From positions 1-7,644 of the forward strand of contig JAEZVM010000091.1 of assembly GCA_023420795.1 (NCBI GenBank): a stretch of 7,644 nucleotides of DNA. Reading direction: 5' to 3'. This DNA is from Pseudomonadota bacterium (lineage in GTDB: Bacteria > Pseudomonadota > Gammaproteobacteria > Burkholderiales > Burkholderiaceae_D). Below, piece after piece: positions 6,734 to 7,644 of the stretch. Both the position numbers and the translations under genes were made by a program. How positions within the stretch are numbered: position 1 is the first letter of the stretch; each line of letters starts with the position of its first letter. Under the pieces are notes generated by a model, which did not search any database, was not told where the DNA came from, and saw only the letters and a program-made list of their open reading frames with translations.

Positions 6734-7644
6734 TCCGCAATTGAATAAGAACGGCGAGCTGCAGCATCTGCTCACCATTGAAGGCCTGCCGAAAACGATC
6801 ATCACTCACATCCTCGATACCGCTTCTTCCTTCGTCAGCATCGGCGATCGCGAAGTGAAGAAAGTGCCGCTCATGCGCGGCAAGAGCGTGTTCAATCTAT
6901 TCTTCGAGAATTCGACCCGCACTCGCACCACGTTCGAGATCGCTTCTAAGCGCCTGTCGGCCGACGTGATCAACCTGAACATCTCCGCGTCCAGCACCAG
7001 CAAGGGCGAATCGCTGCTCGACACCATCGACAACCTCGCCGCAATGCATGCCGATATGTTCGTCGTACGCCATGCGCAATCCGGTGCGCCGTACCTGATC
7101 GCGAAGCACCTGACCGATACCAATCAATCGCACGTGCATGTGGTCAATGCAGGTGACGGACGCCATGCGCATCCGACGCAGGGCCTGCTCGACATGTATA
7201 CCATCCGGCACTACAAGAAGGATTTCAGCAACCTGACGGTCGCCATCGTCGGCGACATCCTGCACAGCCGCGTCGCGCGCTCCGACATTCATGCGCTGAC
7301 CACGCTCGGCGTGCCGGAAGTGCGCGCGATCGGCCCGCGCACTCTGCTGCCGGGTGGACTGGAGCAGATGGGCGTGCGCGTGTTCACCGACATGAATGAA
7401 GGGCTGAAGGGGGTCGACGTCATCATCATGCTGCGCCTGCAGAACGAACGCATGACCGGTGCGCTGCTGCCGTCCGCGCAGGAATTCTTCAAGAGCTATG
7501 GTCTGACCCCGGAGAGGCTCGCGCTTGCGAAGCCGGATGCGATCGTGATGCACCCCGGCCCGATGAACAGGGGCGTCGAGATTGATTCTGCGGTGGCGGA
7601 CGGCAAGCAGGCGGTGATTCTGCCGCAGGTGACTTTCGGCATTG
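6726..7644 (+). CDS. pyrB: Aspartate carbamoyltransferase catalytic subunit PyrB (3' end cut by window)
   Basis: PyrB joins carbamoyl phosphate and L-aspartate to give N-carbamoyl-L-aspartate, the first committed step of de novo pyrimidine synthesis. ATG 6726 overlaps the pyrR stop by 8 nt (ATGCATAA), a typical coupled start. The frame is open to the window end with 306 complete codons; family length suggests only about 10-30 residues are missing. Carbamoyl phosphate site motifs are STRTRTTFE (63-71), Arg115-His116 and HAHPTQ (147-152). The mobile loop SSTSKGES is at 89-96. Aspartate-domain motifs are GDILHSRVARS (176-186), MLRLQNERM (235-243) and HPGPMNRGVEI (276-286). All key residues appear intact. 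In Pseudomonas and many beta-proteobacteria the next gene is pyrC' (dihydroorotase-like); that lies outside this window. Confidence 0.97.
   Translation, partial: MHNPQLNKNGELQHLLTIEGLPKTIITHILDTASSFVSIGDREVKKVPLMRGKSVFNLFFENSTRTRTTFEIASKRLSADVINLNISASSTSKGESLLDTIDNLAAMHADMFVVRHAQSGAPYLIAKHLTDTNQSHVHVVNAGDGRHAHPTQGLLDMYTIRHYKKDFSNLTVAIVGDILHSRVARSDIHALTTLGVPEVRAIGPRTLLPGGLEQMGVRVFTDMNEGLKGVDVIIMLRLQNERMTGALLPSAQEFFKSYGLTPERLALAKPDAIVMHPGPMNRGVEIDSAVADGKQAVILPQVTFGI

Noticed and set aside
6897..7553. Long - strand open frame (218 codons) opposite pyrB
   Set aside because: It is fully antisense to catalytic motifs of pyrB and is rich in His/Arg/Asp typical of reverse frames in GC-rich genes.

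Overview
The window reads as an ordinary chromosomal segment of a betaproteobacterium, most likely order Burkholderiales and perhaps the Oxalobacteraceae (Herminiimonas/Collimonas/Herbaspirillum-like). This placement rests on the high-GC coding bias, the family resemblance of each protein as I remember it, and the gene order yqgE-ruvX-pyrR-pyrB. That order is known from Pseudomonas and beta-proteobacteria. Taxonomy below order is a guess. All genes lie on the + strand. I see no mobile elements, CRISPR arrays, tRNA or rRNA.

Region 1 (1-5073) is the 3' part of a very large gene for a ChpA/PilL-type hybrid chemotaxis kinase, the central kinase of the Pil-Chp (type IV pilus, twitching) signalling system. 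The reading frame is open at base 1, so the true start lies upstream. The visible protein has an N-terminal FimL/ChpA-like helical region, three recognisable histidine phosphotransfer (Hpt) domains, a CheA dimerisation region, a HATPase, a CheW-like domain and a C-terminal receiver domain. Low-complexity Pro/Ala/Glu linkers separate the modules.

Region 2 (5074-5175) is a short intergenic gap. It holds a strong Rho-independent terminator that closes the chemotaxis gene, then an extended -10 promoter candidate for the next unit.

Region 3 (5176-7644) is a tightly packed unit: yqgE/algH (UPF0301), ruvX (yqgF), pyrR and pyrB, the last cut by the window end. The junctions are a 12-nt gap, then a 14- or 20-nt overlap, then an 8-nt overlap, which strongly suggests co-transcription and translational coupling. 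PyrR (uracil phosphoribosyltransferase/regulator) and PyrB (aspartate transcarbamoylase) belong to UMP supply. RuvX is a Holliday-junction-resolvase-like/16S pre-rRNA-processing nuclease. YqgE is a conserved protein of poorly defined function.

I did not find a clearly novel system. The points most worth a second look are a possible leaderless start of yqgE, variant phosphotransfer motifs in the kinase, a shortened catalytic-side loop in RuvX, and a Gram-negative PyrR whose operon has no room for a Bacillus-type attenuator leader.
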